DNA of 64,000 bases from Eucommia ulmoides (lineage: Eukaryota > Streptophyta > Magnoliopsida > Garryales > Eucommiaceae). Below are positions 11,521-22,764 of this stretch, piece by piece; positions within the stretch are counted from its first letter, which is position 1, and each line of letters opens with the position of its first letter. A program made the position numbers and the translations under genes. The stretch covers positions 47,755,285 to 47,819,284 of the forward strand of contig CM028326.1 of assembly GCA_016647705.1 (NCBI GenBank), given 5' to 3'. The notes beneath the pieces were generated by a model. That model made no database searches, was not told the DNA's origin, and was given only the letters and a program-made list of their open reading frames with translations.

Positions 11521-12241
11521 TGTTGGCCCGATGAGCTACCCAAGAGGGGGATGAATTGAGTAGTTATAAAAATTTAAATAAATAAATCTTTCAACACCTA
11601 ATTATCATATAATCAATTTTTCCAAAATCAATTATTATCTTCGTTACGCAATGGATAAGTGTTTAATTTTAGGTGCATATCCAAACAAAATATAAAGAAA
11701 GTAAATAATGCAGCGCACAATGAGATATCATGATTCAGCAAGCTAGCCTTACCTAATCCAGTCTCCCGGGCTCCACGGAGATTCGCAACCTCTAAACCCC
11801 TTATTCTTTTAACGGTAGGAACTAAACCCTTCCAACGATTATTTTCCCAAGTTTAGAATCAACCTTTACAATTTCTCTTTTCTCAGGTTAAGGAAGAACC
11901 TTATCTTTTTTCCAAGCTAAAGACTAACTTAATTCTATTACAGGAAGAATCAAAACCTCACAACTCTCACAAGTATCATTTTCTCAGGTAAGGATTGAAC
12001 CTTTACAATTCACTTAAAATTAATTCAATTTCAGGATGAATCAAAACCTAATTCTTTTCAAGGGAAAATAATAACCTAATCTTTTTGTACTTAGGATAAA
12101 GATCGAACCTTAATCTTTTTCATCAGAAAAGATTGAAATCAAGTTACCCTGCTAGACACCGACCCAATTGTGTCTAATCTGCTCAAACTCACAAATATAA
12201 AACATAATGAGTTTCTTCCCACAAGAAACTTCTACCACCTC

Positions 12242-14327
12242 TGTTAGCCCAGTAGAATACCCAAGAGGGGGGTAAATTGGGTAATTAAAAAATTATCAGA
12301 ATAAAATTCAACAAATCAAATAATTAAATTTAATCATAAATTAATTATTATCTTTATATCACAGCGGAATAATATAATCAACTAAGTGCACACTCAAACA
12401 ACAAAAATTAGCAAAGTAATATAGTAGCACATAAAGGATTTATATTGGTTCACCAAGCTACTCTTGGTTAATCCAGTCCCCTGAGCTCCACGGAGGTCGC
12501 ACCCACTAAAACCAAGATCCCTTTAAAGGAAGGAACCAAACCCTTATGCTGATTCTTTTATATGCTCAGAATCAACCTTTACAATATCATTTTCCCAGGC
12601 TAAGGAAGAACCTCTACTTTTTATAGGCTAAAGAATAACCTAATTCTTTTTAACACTAAGGCTTAAGAATCAAAATCTTACAAAACACTCCAACTATCCT
12701 TTTCCCATGTAAGGATGAAACCTTTACAAATCACTCAAATCTCAATTCTGTCAAGGAAGAATCACTACCTCAATCTCCTTACAAGAAGAGACTGAAACCC
12801 AGCTACCATTGATTAAATACCCCTAACAGTATTTAACCCATCACATTACTCACCAATACAAAATGATAAGTAAGAATCTCACTCGGAGCTTCTACCACTC
12901 CAGATAAATAATAACTCAATTAATATCCCAATCTAGTGATATAAAAACGTGAGATAGAAAAATCTGATTTTAACTAAGATATGGATAGCAAATTAGAGCA
13001 TGTAATCAGATTTAAGAAATTGTTTATAAAAATATTTTCATCAAAAATCAGAAACAATTTCTAAGATCAATTTCCAAACAATAATCAGATAATGTAATGA
13101 AAGAATATAATTGAAAATATCTCACCACAGAAAGAATGATTAGAACAATGTAACTTCAAATTCAGTAGCAGCAAAAATTAATAGCAATTGATCTTCAAGA
13201 TCGTCTCTCATAAAAGCTCACAATATCTTAATATGATAACTCTTATAAAAGCTTACAAATGATCTTAACTTCTTTGCTCTCTCTAAAATTTTTATATAAG
13301 AAATTCGCAGGTCAATATATAGGAATATGAAACCAGCCTTCTAACAGTTAGTTTACATATGTCATGACAATTAATAGCATATATAGACCCCTTATATCAT
13401 AATGACTTCATTTAGGTTCAATTCACTTAAAAACAACTTTCAAATCTCTCAATTAAACCCCCTAAATATTTCTCAATCTCTATAAATAAGAATAAAATCA
13501 ATTTTAAGTACCAAATTGAGAAACATTAATACTCAATGAACCATATTAATAGGATTTAATTAATATGTGAACCATATCTTAAATATAGAAAATATCCCCG
13601 AAATATCTCTCAAATCTCAATAAAAAATGACTATTGTTGGATATAATCTCGGATATTCAGCGCGTTTGGTCGACCGACCTGTCGATAGGTAGATTCAGGT
13701 TGTAGCCATGGCGTTCATCAGTCGATCTGTCTGTCGACCTATAGATTCAGAGAGTTTGCTTTTCCTTCACCGGTCGACCTGTCAGTCGACTTGTAGATTC
13801 ATAGAGTTCAGCCCTCTTAGCCAGTCGACTTGTCGGTCGACTTAGAGATACAGGATATTTCAGTTGCTTGGTCCGGTCGACTTATCAGTCGACTGATGTC
13901 TTCTGGATCTCTTCTCTGAACACGTTTTTTACTTATTTTCTTTTACGTTTTTGCCCCTTTAACCATTTTCTCATCTAAATTAGCTCCACTAATATTGTTA
14001 TATTCCATTTTAGTAATTTAAATTTTTTTTTTTCAAATCACATAGGAGCAAATAATTTCACTTAATGAAAACACACATAAATAATAAAATACATTTTGTA
14101 CCATGTGTGCGTTCCTAATTGGGATATTAAGAGTTAAGATTCACCTGGGTTGTTTTTTCTAATTTCTTCAAACTCTTAATTCTTCAATATCTTCAACATC
14201 ATCGTTTAGCATCCATTTAATTTTCATCTTCATTACTGGAACTGTAAATCACTGAAACACTCAACTAAAATGTTAGTTCAACCAAAACATCAATGCTTAA
14301 TTGTTCATCAAAATCTTAGGATCAACA
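12242..14327 (-). repeat. Solo LTR of copia subfamily B
   Basis: A 2,086-bp LTR with plus-strand borders tgttagcccagtagaa and ttaggatcaaca, flanked by perfect duplications acctc (12237-12241, 14328-14332). It is related to the subfamily A LTRs, but its U3 array (13655-13910) is built from GGTCGACC and AGTCGACT palindromes instead of TCGGTTGACCGA. A second subfamily B copy is at 34686-36824. Confidence 0.85.
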
Positions 14328-14770
14328 ACCTCAATACAATTATACTTGATTAATGTCCCCAAAGTTACTATGTGATAGATTCAATATGAGGCAAATTAAT
14401 ATCTGATTAATAAAAAGTATGAGTAGCACAAATTAAAGCACATAATCAGATAAACATATAAAATTGTTTTAAAAAGATTTTTCAGACTCTTAAATTTGAA
14501 AACGATTTTCTAATTATCTTAAATCTAAGCAATCAATAATAATATGAAACCGAAATAGAGAATAATAACTTGGAAAGATCTTACCAGGAAAACACTGAAA
14601 AATAAGAACAGAATCACAAGATAGCTCAAGTCGGTGACACCAAATCAATCAGCGCTTTAAATCAAGAACTTAGCACAAAATCTCTCTCAAAAAATCTCAG
14701 TAGAATGATAACTCTTAGGAAAGTGTATGAACTGATTGTTCTTGATATCTTTTATCTAATTTTCGTAGGT

Positions 14771-14782
14771 CTATATATATAG
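14771..14782 (-). promoter_or_regulatory. Putative TATA box of a copia LTR
   Basis: CTATATATATAG, about 1.08 kb from the LTR 5' end on the minus strand and downstream of the U3 dyad array. A similar AT-rich hexamer sits at the equivalent place in other copies. The transcription start is not known. Confidence 0.35.
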
Positions 14783-15849
14783 ATTGATATCAAGCCATCC
14801 AATTCTGGTGAAATTCACTTAAAAACTATCTTTGAAAACTCTTAAATAAGTCCATAATATATTTATTAATTATCAATCATAAAGATAGGAAGTATTTAGC
14901 TACTTAAATTGAGAGAATGATTAATTATGTGGACTAAATCAATAGGGATATCAAAATGTATGTACAATTTCTTCAATGAGATCAGATCCCCGAAATTCTC
15001 ACTTGAAATCATTAAAAATACTAGTTTTTGACCTTAATACCAAGTTCCTCAAAATCTCAACCAAAACAGTCAGTTAAGCGACCCCTGGCAGTCGGTTGAC
15101 CGATTGATACCGTGTAGAAACCAGGCCAATCAAAACAACTAGTCGGTTGACCGATCCTATTTCAGTCGGTTGGCCGATTAGTTTAAAGAGTTTTTCCTGC
15201 TAAACTCTTGTATAGTTGGTTAACTAATTGAGTCCCAATTGGTTAACCGATTGGTTCAGTGACTTTCACTTTTATACCCTTAAGCCCATCGGTTGACCAA
15301 TTGCTACAGGAACTTCACATTTTGCTTCGAAAACTTCACTGTTTCAAATGGTTAACTGATCTCTTCTAATCAGTTGACCAATTGATGTTGGATGGTTATT
15401 TCCTACACCGTTTCTGCTCCAAAACCCACAACTTGATTCAGTTAACTGATTGTTTTTCTCGATTGACTGGATTAACCCTAAACTTCAACTTTTAATCCTT
15501 ATTTTAATTAGGTCAATTATCATTTTCAATTTTCACATGAGGGGCACATAATAAGTCAATAATTAGGATCCTAAACTCTATCATTTCATCACATAAAAGA
15601 TAATTCATTTATTAGTGTCGTGTGTGATCCTAATTCTGGTTCCATTAAGAGTATAAGAGTATTGAATTGTTTTTACCTAATTTCTTCAATGTTTTCAACC
15701 TCTTCATTTCTTCAATACATATATCTTTGCACCCTTTACATTTTATTCATGATGTATTTAACAATATAGAACTCTTTTTTGAAATACTCAACAAACACAT
15801 TAGTTCTACCAAAAACATCAACACTTAATTGCCCATCAAAACCTAGGGA

Positions 15850-17242
15850 TCAACATGAAACATCGGTCTTCCTAACAAAATTAACATATTTAAATTTCAA
15901 AAAATGTGAAATACCTAGTTCATCCTTAGGAGAAGTTTGTGTGTGTACCTTTGGTGGGCATTCAATTTCAAGCTTGTTGGCCTTTGAATCCGCTATTTTT
16001 TCTTTTGCTTGATTTACCATTTTGATTTCTTTCTTACACACAACATTTTTCTTCTGAATTGGTTCAGTAATGATCCTCTTACCTTTACAAGGTGTTTTGT
16101 GTTGTTTTCCTTGTTGTGATTTGCCACCACCTTATACGTTATCTTTTTCTGATATTGATTTCTCGTAATTCCTTGAGGATAAGCATCAATTGATTTCATA
16201 TACTGAACTTACTGCTTTCTGAACTTCTATGTTGCATATTTTGATTCATCCTCATTAGTGCATTGAATCTAGAGTCCCTTCTTGGCATGTAATTTTCATT
16301 ATACATTCTTGATTAAACAAATCTACCATATGTACCTACATAAATTTTTTCTTTCCTTGGTATCTAGTTTTTTCTTGATCTAACAGGGTAACCATACAAC
16401 ATATAACATTTTTTTCTAAAAATGACCATGCTTTCCGCAATAAAAACATCTAGCATTGTTAGCACGTTTCTTAGAATAATCATTATTTCGTACGGGAGCA
16501 CGACATTGATGGTGATATTGAGGAGCTGCTTTAGCAATTATTAGTTTTTCAACAAGTTTAGTTCCCTCAATATCCTTGTTTATCTACTGTTTCGTTAAGC
16601 TCATTCTGAATCTTTTCAAGTGATCTCTCCAATAAACTAACATTTACCTGTAGACCAAAATTCTTCTTATGCATAAATTTAAGATCATTTTTAAGAATTC
16701 GACAATCATTTTTAACACAATGAATTTTCAAACGAGCTCTATCAAGCTCACATCTTGCATTATCTAACTCAATGTTCAAGGCCTCATTTAAAGTTTCAAG
16801 ATTCTTCTTTTTAAAATCACATTGCTGAAAATCATAAATATTATTTTTCAGAACTTTGTTTTCTTCTTCAAGAGAATCAAGTTTCTTAAGCAACTTAACA
16901 ATTTCAGATAAAACATTTAAAAATTCAGCAGTTTCAAAATACTTGTCCAAATTCTTCTTCTTAAGAGATTTAGTGGTACTAAACTTTTCATTTTCAAGCA
17001 TCGCAATCTTTTACCAGAGTTTCAAATTATCTTTTACGAAAATATAAGTAAGGGTAATCAGCATCTCAATAGCCTCATTATCAGAATTTTTGTCATTCTC
17101 ACCAACGGAACCGTGATTATTAGAGCAAGCAAGAGATTCACTAATACATTAAAGACATGTAGAAAATTCACATACAATATTATTATCAGTGCAATCCACG
17201 TGATCGTGTTTAACTAGGATGTTAAATCTAATCGAGTTAAAA
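15850..17242 (-). pseudogene. Copia gag of C1 (coiled coil plus zinc knuckle remnant)
   Basis: The best frame, 17001-16567 (144 codons), is a Leu/Lys/Glu-rich coiled coil (LKKLDSLEEENKVLKNN) like the region before the zinc knuckle in large copia polyproteins. Near 16440 the minus strand encodes ARCFYCGKHGHF, the start of a CCHC knuckle (C-x2-C-x4-H), followed by an in-frame stop and a shift before the last Cys. Two further short frames (16199-16014 and 16041-15850) may be the basic linker after the knuckle. Protease should follow but the sequence ends at the LTR at 15855. The N-terminal capsid part near 17242-17000 has many stops. Non-functional. Confidence 0.68.
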
Positions 17243-17259
17243 CCAGCTCTGATGCCAAT
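17243..17259 (-). other. Primer-binding site of C1
   Basis: The minus strand reads ATTGGCATCAGAGCTGG directly after the LTR end. This is close to the TGGTATCAGAGC complement of plant initiator methionine tRNA used by copia elements, with one substitution. It marks 17260 as the inner border of the 5' LTR. Confidence 0.85.
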
Positions 17260-19463
17260 TATTGGCTCAAAAGCTACCTAAGAGGGGCGTGAATTGGGTA
17301 GTTCCAAAAATCAATCAAATACTTAAACACAAATAATTATTTTTCCTAAATCAATTATTATCTTTATACGCAGGGAATATGTGTTTAGTACTAAGTGCAC
17401 ACCCAAACACAAGATAGAAAATAAATCAATGCAGTACATACGAATTTATCCTGGTTTGGTCAATCTAATTTTGCCTACGTTTAGTCCCCCGTGCTCCATG
17501 GAGATTCACAATCCATTAAACCTCTTAATTCCTTTACCACGTAGAAACCAACCCCTTACAATTCATGATTCTTTTACAGGCCCATAATCAACCTTTACAA
17601 TTTACCATTTTCACGAGTCAAGGATGAACCCTATCTTTTTTCCAGGTTAAAGATAAACCTAAGTCTTTTTAACTTATCCCTTTCATAGGGAATGATGAAC
17701 CTTTACAAATCACTCAAAAATAATTCAACTGCAGGATAAATCAAAACCTAATTATTTTTAAGAAAAAAGAATAGCCTAACCTTTTTACCAGGATAAAGAT
17801 CAAACCCTAATTATTTTTCACAGGAAAAAAATTAAAACGTAGCTACCCTAACTAGGCATTATCCCAAATGTGTCTATTTCACTTAAACTCACAAATACAA
17901 AAAATATGAGTTTTTTCCCACGAGGAGCTTCTACCACCGTAATACGAATATATCAATTAATGTTTTGAATAATTACTAAGTGATAGATATAATGTGAATA
18001 ATGTGGGTAGTACAAATTTAACACCTAATATGATAAATAGGCAAAAATTGCTTAAATTTTTTTTAGGCTTTTAAGTTCAAAAACAATTTTTTCTTATAAT
18101 CCTATTGTAAGCAATCAATACAAATAAAACTTTAAAGAAAATTAAGAAGCATGGATAGATCTTACCGGGAAAACACTGAAGGCAATGACAATGTAGCAAG
18201 TAGAACTCAAATTGGTAACGCCAAACAACAAGTGCTCTAGATCAAGAACTTACGACAAATCTCTCATAAAAATCTTAGAATAAATCTCACTCTTATAAAA
18301 GCTCAAATTGATTGTTCTTGATGTGTCTAACTCAATTCCCGCAAGTATATGTTAATAGACCAATAACTATCCCTCCAATGGCTAGTTTTTCAAAGATATG
18401 CCACAAGTGACACTCTAAGACCCCATATATCATTACCTTTCATTTCAGGTATATTCTACTTAAAAATAACTTTTAAATCTCTCATTTAATTCCATAAAAC
18501 TATTCTCAATTTAAATCCACAGAAATAAGAAGTATTGAATCATTTAAATTAAGAGAATCTCAAAATATATAGACCATATCAATAGGGATCACATAATAGG
18601 TTGTTCATATTTGAAATATATTCAAAACCCCCAAATCCATTTCTTGGAATCATAAAAAACAGATAACTTTGACCAAGAGATCAACCAAAATCCCAACTGA
18701 ATCAGTCAGTTGACCGAGCCACACCATTTGGTTAACTGACCTGTACCAAACTTCAATTAACCTTTGGCACAACACTAGTCGGTTGAGAAACCATGCCCAT
18801 TCGATTGACTGATTAGATTGGTGTCTTCCAATTTTCCACCATTTGATCTACTAACTCAAACAATTGACCGACCCTCTTCATTCAGTTGACCGATTGGATC
18901 AGTTTGCTAATTTCCTTACCAATTTCAGTTACTGTTTCAAACGGTTAACCGATTCTCTTCATTCGGTTGACCAACTAGATCAGTAGCACTTTATCTTAAC
19001 TCTATAACTCACTGTTTGATTCATTTGATCGATTTATTTTCTTGGTTAACCGAATTGACTCGAAAACACAACTTTTTATACTTTAAATCACATTTTTCAA
19101 TTAGGTTAATTATCAAAATTAATTCACATAAGGAGCACATACAATATCTTATTTTAGGATCTTAAACTTATCACTTCTTATTATAACACATATAGAATTA
19201 ACTTATTTTAAGTGTTATGTGTGATCTTAATTCGAGTTGCATTAAGAGTATATAAGTAAAGAGTTGTTTTCACTTATTTTTCTTTAACGTCTTCAAAACT
19301 CTTCATATCTTTGTTATATTTATCTTGCACCCTTTATATTTTCTTCATTAAATCTTCTTCTTAATCAAATGCGTGGAACTCTAAATCTGAAACACTCAAT
19401 AAAACCATTAATTCTACCAAAAAGATCAATATTTAATCGTTCATCAAGACCTTGGGTTTAACA
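17260..19463 (-). repeat. 5' LTR of C1
   Basis: An uninterrupted 2,204-bp LTR, the best reference for the subfamily. On the minus strand it starts TGTTAAACCC and ends GAGCCAATA. The U3 dyad array is at 18690-19060. The outer flank cgagc matches the flank of the 3' LTR. Confidence 0.85.
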
Positions 19464-19897
19464 CGAGCATTAAATAGATGAACCGTTGAAGTCTCTATTT
19501 AGATGATGCCCATAATCATCTGAATGGATGTAATATAGTAGGCTAAAATAAAGTAGGTCCATCTTCTAATATAATAAAAATTGTACATAGGCCTGAGCCA
19601 TAGTAGCCCGTAGGAGATCTGAAATGATCATTTAGGCCCAAAATATTCAAATAACTTATCATAACATTGAAGATTGAGAATATCTAGGAAGTACATTGAC
19701 CAGTTAAGATAATGGACAGAATAGAAGAGGTTAGGTATGGTTCAGTCTATAAATAAGTAAATTACAAGCAACAAATGATACGATTTATGATATCAATAAA
19801 TTCCTGACCACACTGTTTTCCCAAGTATTTATCCTAAATTTTATAGTTATTAATTAGGAACTTGAAGGCTGGGACCATTAACGAAATTATGACATTA
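19464..19897 (+). repeat. Remnant of a Tat-like 5' LTR interrupted by C1
   Basis: This is sequence between C1 and a Tat-type primer site. Because C1 has perfect duplications, 2993-3062 should be the upstream part of the same LTR. The final 100 bp (aattcctgaccacac ... ttaacgaaatt) precede the primer site as expected for U5. Confidence 0.55.
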
Positions 19898-19901
19898 TCA
19901 T

Positions 19902-19920
19902 TTGGTGTCATTTATGGGAA
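19902..19920 (+). other. Tat-like primer-binding site
   Basis: TTGGTGTCATTTATGGGAA resembles the TTGGCGCCGTCTGTGGGAA site common in Tat/Ogre-lineage gypsy elements, with several transitions. It lies immediately before a gag of the same lineage, which supports the call. Confidence 0.6.
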
Positions 19921-19959
19921 ATGATAATTTTTTTTTTTTATAACAATGCCGTAACTAAA

Positions 19960-20690
19960 ATCAGGATGTAAAACCGTTGATGAAGTGTTGAACAATGATG
20001 ATGCGGTAGGAGACAATCGTGCTATAAAAATCGTTGCTCTCAATCTTTAGATTGGGGAGATGCAAGCTCTGGGAAGTCAACTTGAAGAAGAAACACAGAT
20101 GCAAAATAAACAATCGAATGAGCAAGGGGAAGATTTTCAAGATCTTCTCTGTATCTCGATAATTGAAGAAGATCCGATCAAACTCTAAAGTACAAGAAAG
20201 TTCCATACTAGTGAGTTGAACTATATGGAGGAATCTATCAACTCTGACTTGAGAGGGGTCAGCAAGAGGCGAGATGAAGTTCGCCACAAAGACGAACTTG
20301 AATAATTGCTTAGAACAACGGAACCTCCATTCGTTGAAGCAATGATGAATGATCCATTCCCAAGGAAGTTTGATCTAGTGAAGCTTTAAAAATACAAAGG
20401 AAAGATAGATCTAATGGACTATATTAGGCATTTCAAGAACATAGTGCCATTGTATGAAACATGAGACTCTATTATGTGCCGAGCATTTGTTACCACGTTG
20501 AAGGGGTAAGGTTTGCAGTGGTTTTTCAGGTTGAACCCTACGTCAATTAATTTATTTGCTGACCTAGGAAAACAACTCATCAATATGGACACCGCATTTT
20601 GTCCCGGTGGTTTTTGTTTTTTTCTAAAAGTGTCGGGTCTAAAGTTCAAACTTGGACAAACTTTAAACCACGTTTAAGGAGATAAATTTG
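19960..20690 (+). pseudogene. Tat-like gypsy gag, broken
   Basis: Plus-strand translation, with frame changes, gives an N-terminal region with Glu/Gln-rich helix, then the Tat-type capsid core: EPPFVEAMMNDPFPRKFDL, then KGKIDLMDYIRHFKN, then SIMCRAFVTTLKG, then LQWFFRLNPTSI. These correspond to the conserved PF-EEI/PLPKKFK, Y-G--DP-DH, MCRAF--TLKG and WF--L-P-SI segments of plant Tat gags. Several stop codons are present. The sequence stops at about 20690 where an AT-rich block begins, so pol is missing. The largest open frames here are antisense and are not genes. Confidence 0.65.
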
Positions 20691-21110
20691 TAACTGCCCG
20701 ATTTTCCAGGGCTGCCATTCGATTTCTTCCAAAGAGAATTAATAATAAAATTGAATAACCAATATTCTATTTTATAAAAATCTGAGAAATTTTATAAACT
20801 ACGATAATAATTATAATTATCAACTAATTGAGTAAATTTTACAATAATAAGTAATAAATATAATAATTACAAATTAAATTGAAATTCAAATATAATTTCA
20901 AATGCAGTTCCTTTTTCATTGACCATATAATAAATATTGTGGGGCTGTGAGCCAAAACTCTGTAGAATTTTAACCCCTTTAATACGTGTATTTAATTAAT
21001 CCCCAAATAACATATAAATATGTATATCATATAATTTTTACATAATAAGTGATCATAATTTTTTGTGTGTAAAATTAGTACACACCTCAAATATGGTCCA
21101 ATCGGGTAAC
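20689..21110. repeat. AT-rich block starting TGTAACTGCCCG, possible LTR fragment
   Basis: It begins with tgtaactgcccgattttcc, a typical start of a gypsy/chromovirus LTR, at the point where the Tat-like gag is cut. I could not define the other end or a target duplication. No coding potential. Confidence 0.3.
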
Positions 21111-21956
21111 AAATGTCTTTTTGCTGAGGTGGAGTCATCGGTTGAAAATTCTTCAAGTGAGCTATATTGGGTCCTAGGAGGACCAGATGTGTCCAGAATC
21201 CTACTCCTTAGGGAGTGGTACCTACAAAAGGCTTAGACCAACATTTATCCTGGTAAAGCCCCTCCGGCATGAGAATAAGAGCTTAGAGAGAAAAAGTACA
21301 TAAATGCGTCAAGAAAGCAAGTGAACTCAATGCATGCGTGTAATAAAGCATACATTAGGCTTGCAGAGCCTCTGGTATATATAGGCATTGGAGATGATTA
21401 GTCCGGCCGAAACACGGTTAATTAGGTGAAACTATGTGTTTAACCGATAATCTAGAGCATTTAAGAGATAATCATTCGGCTTGGGCTTTTGGGCCCATTT
21501 AGCGAAGCCCGTAGGCCTATGTTAGGCCTATGGTGGTGAGTTAGTGGAGAAGAGTGCAGATTTGTGGAGTCTTAGAGGAAAAATGATCTGGAGTGGGGAG
21601 CTAATCGAGATAAACGTCTGAGTTGCTGAAGTTAGTCATCTAGGGAACGGTGCAGAGCTTAGGGAACAACATCCCTGCAAGCCACCTTGCTCCTCCCTAG
21701 GTGAAAAGGAGATTCCAACGAGGAGCTGTGGGAAGTGTATGTTCCAGCGTGGAGCTGTGGATTCCAGAATGTGTTCATGTCACTACGAGGATGGACACGT
21801 GGCTAGGTCCCAGGAGCTGACTCAGTGGTGCATGAAAATACCCTTATTAGTTGCCCCTTAGCCCTATGTAATGAGGGAAGTGAGACGATCAAGGATATCA
21901 ATTTTTGGCTAAAACGAGCATCTTAGAGACTTCAAAGCGTGAGAAACACATTTGAT

Positions 21957-22313
21957 CGACATTTTTCCTAGAGTTTACTTTTTCTGGGGAGTAAATTAGA
22001 GATAGTCCTCCATAAGATCGGGTCTAGGGTCAAGTAGCACAGCAGGGCAACCTCGAATTTCTTTAATTTTCAGGACAACACTTTTTCCACGGTTAACTTT
22101 TCTGAGGAGCTAATTTGAAATAGGCCTCCATATGGCCGGGGTCTGAGGTCAGGTAGCATGGTAGGGCGACCTCAAATTTTTTCGATTTTCAGGATGACAT
22201 TTTTCCTACGGTTGACCTTTTCTGAGGAGCTAATTTGAAATAGACCCCTCTACGGTCGGGGTCCGAGGTCAGGTAGAACGACAAGATGACCCTGAAATTT
22301 AAATTTTTGAGGC
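21957..22313 (+). repeat. Three tandem copies of a ~118-bp repeat
   Basis: Units start near 21957, 22073 and 22193. Each holds gacatttttcct, a ctgaggagctaatt core, a ggtctgaggtcaggtagca core and a closing gattttcagg. Unit 2 and unit 3 are the most alike. Confidence 0.8.
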
Positions 22314-22489
22314 TGCATTCATTTGAACCACGAATAAATCTTGAGTACGGACTGACCTTTATTACAAAGAAAATAAAGGCTCGTCTTAAGAGGGTGCACA
22401 CTGTGAGTGGACAGAGGTCGAGTTAGGCATGCGTCTAAGAGGGCTCGATACTCTTACTAGCCGGCTATGGCATGCGCTGCCTACCGCCA

Positions 22490-22640
22490 GATAGGATGCG
22501 CTGGCCTAGGTAGGGCCAGCGTAGTGTTGGCCCAACTAGGGCCAACCCTACTATTGGCCCTCGGGCCAGTTGGTACTGGCCCCAAGGAGGAAAGTGCCAA
22601 TGTTGTTCCCAAGGGGCCAACACGATACTGGCTTCATTAG
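22490..22640. repeat. Cluster of GGCCAA/TTGGCC repeats
   Basis: A run of partly inverted words such as ttggcccaactagggccaa and actggccccaag. The segment ttggccc-aacta-gggccaa is an inverted repeat with 7-bp arms. Function unknown. Confidence 0.6.
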
Positions 22641-22754
22641 GGCCAATTGGTGTACCCGGGAGGTGCGTATGCGCACTTGGGTGGCGCACATGCACGCTCG
22701 GTGCACCTATCAATGTCTGACACTCGAATTCATCAATCCAAGGTCTTGTTTTCT

Positions 22755-22764
22755 TATAAATAGA
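22755..22764 (+). promoter_or_regulatory. Putative TATA box upstream of the antisense ORF
   Basis: TATAAATAGA, about 90 bp before the ATG at 22853. The spacing suits a plant promoter with a short leader. No functional evidence. Confidence 0.4.

Larger units (their letters stand above)
11521..15855 (-). repeat. Copia LTR (subfamily A) inside C1, itself interrupted
   Basis: Plus-strand borders are tgttggcccgatg at 11521 and agggatcaaca ending at 15855. Without the nested LTR (12242-14327) it is about 2.24 kb, like the LTRs of C1. There is no primer site on its left side, no polypurine tract on its right, and the flanks (cgaag / tgaaa) do not match, so it is either an old solo LTR or the scar of a larger rearrangement. 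The missing pol of C1 would have been here. U3 dyad array at 15060-15480. Confidence 0.75.
3063..19463 (-). mobile_element. Complete copia-type element C1 with perfect target duplications
   Basis: Minus strand: 5' LTR 19463-17260, initiator-Met primer site 17259-17243, gag 17242-15850, plant-transposon-domain gene 11015 to about 9133, Gly/Gln-rich tail, polypurine tract next to 8172, 3' LTR 8171-3063. The 5 bp cgagc occurs directly outside both ends (3058-3062 and 19464-19468), so this is one insertion. Later insertions inside it are a solo LTR (4158-7050), an LTR (11521-15855) with another nested in it (12242-14327), and a hAT-like element (10016-10940). Removing these leaves about 8.2 kb. 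No protease, integrase, RT or RNase H was found, so the copy is non-autonomous or has lost pol. It inserted into a Tat-like LTR whose halves flank it. Confidence 0.82.
21110..22750. other. Tat-like LTR or upstream region of the antisense ORF, unresolved
   Basis: This stretch is GC-richer than its surroundings and lacks a convincing ORF. It contains a TATA-like tatatatagg near 21378, the tandem repeat at 21957-22313 and GGCC-rich repeats at 22490-22640. The wording around 21210-21270 (gtacctacaaaaggcttag ... cccctccggcatgagaataagag) resembles a block I recall from Tat-type LTRs. It probably includes the 3' LTR of the minus-strand element whose pol is at 33105-37790, but I could not place its ends. 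Confidence 0.4.

Noticed and set aside
13655..13910. Possible CRISPR-like array because of regularly recurring GTCGAC words
   Set aside because: Spacing and repeats are irregular, there are no cas genes, and the context is a plant LTR.
19961..20649. Minus-strand ORFs 19961-20287 and 20419-20649
   Set aside because: They lie antisense to the recognisable plus-strand Tat-like gag and match nothing.
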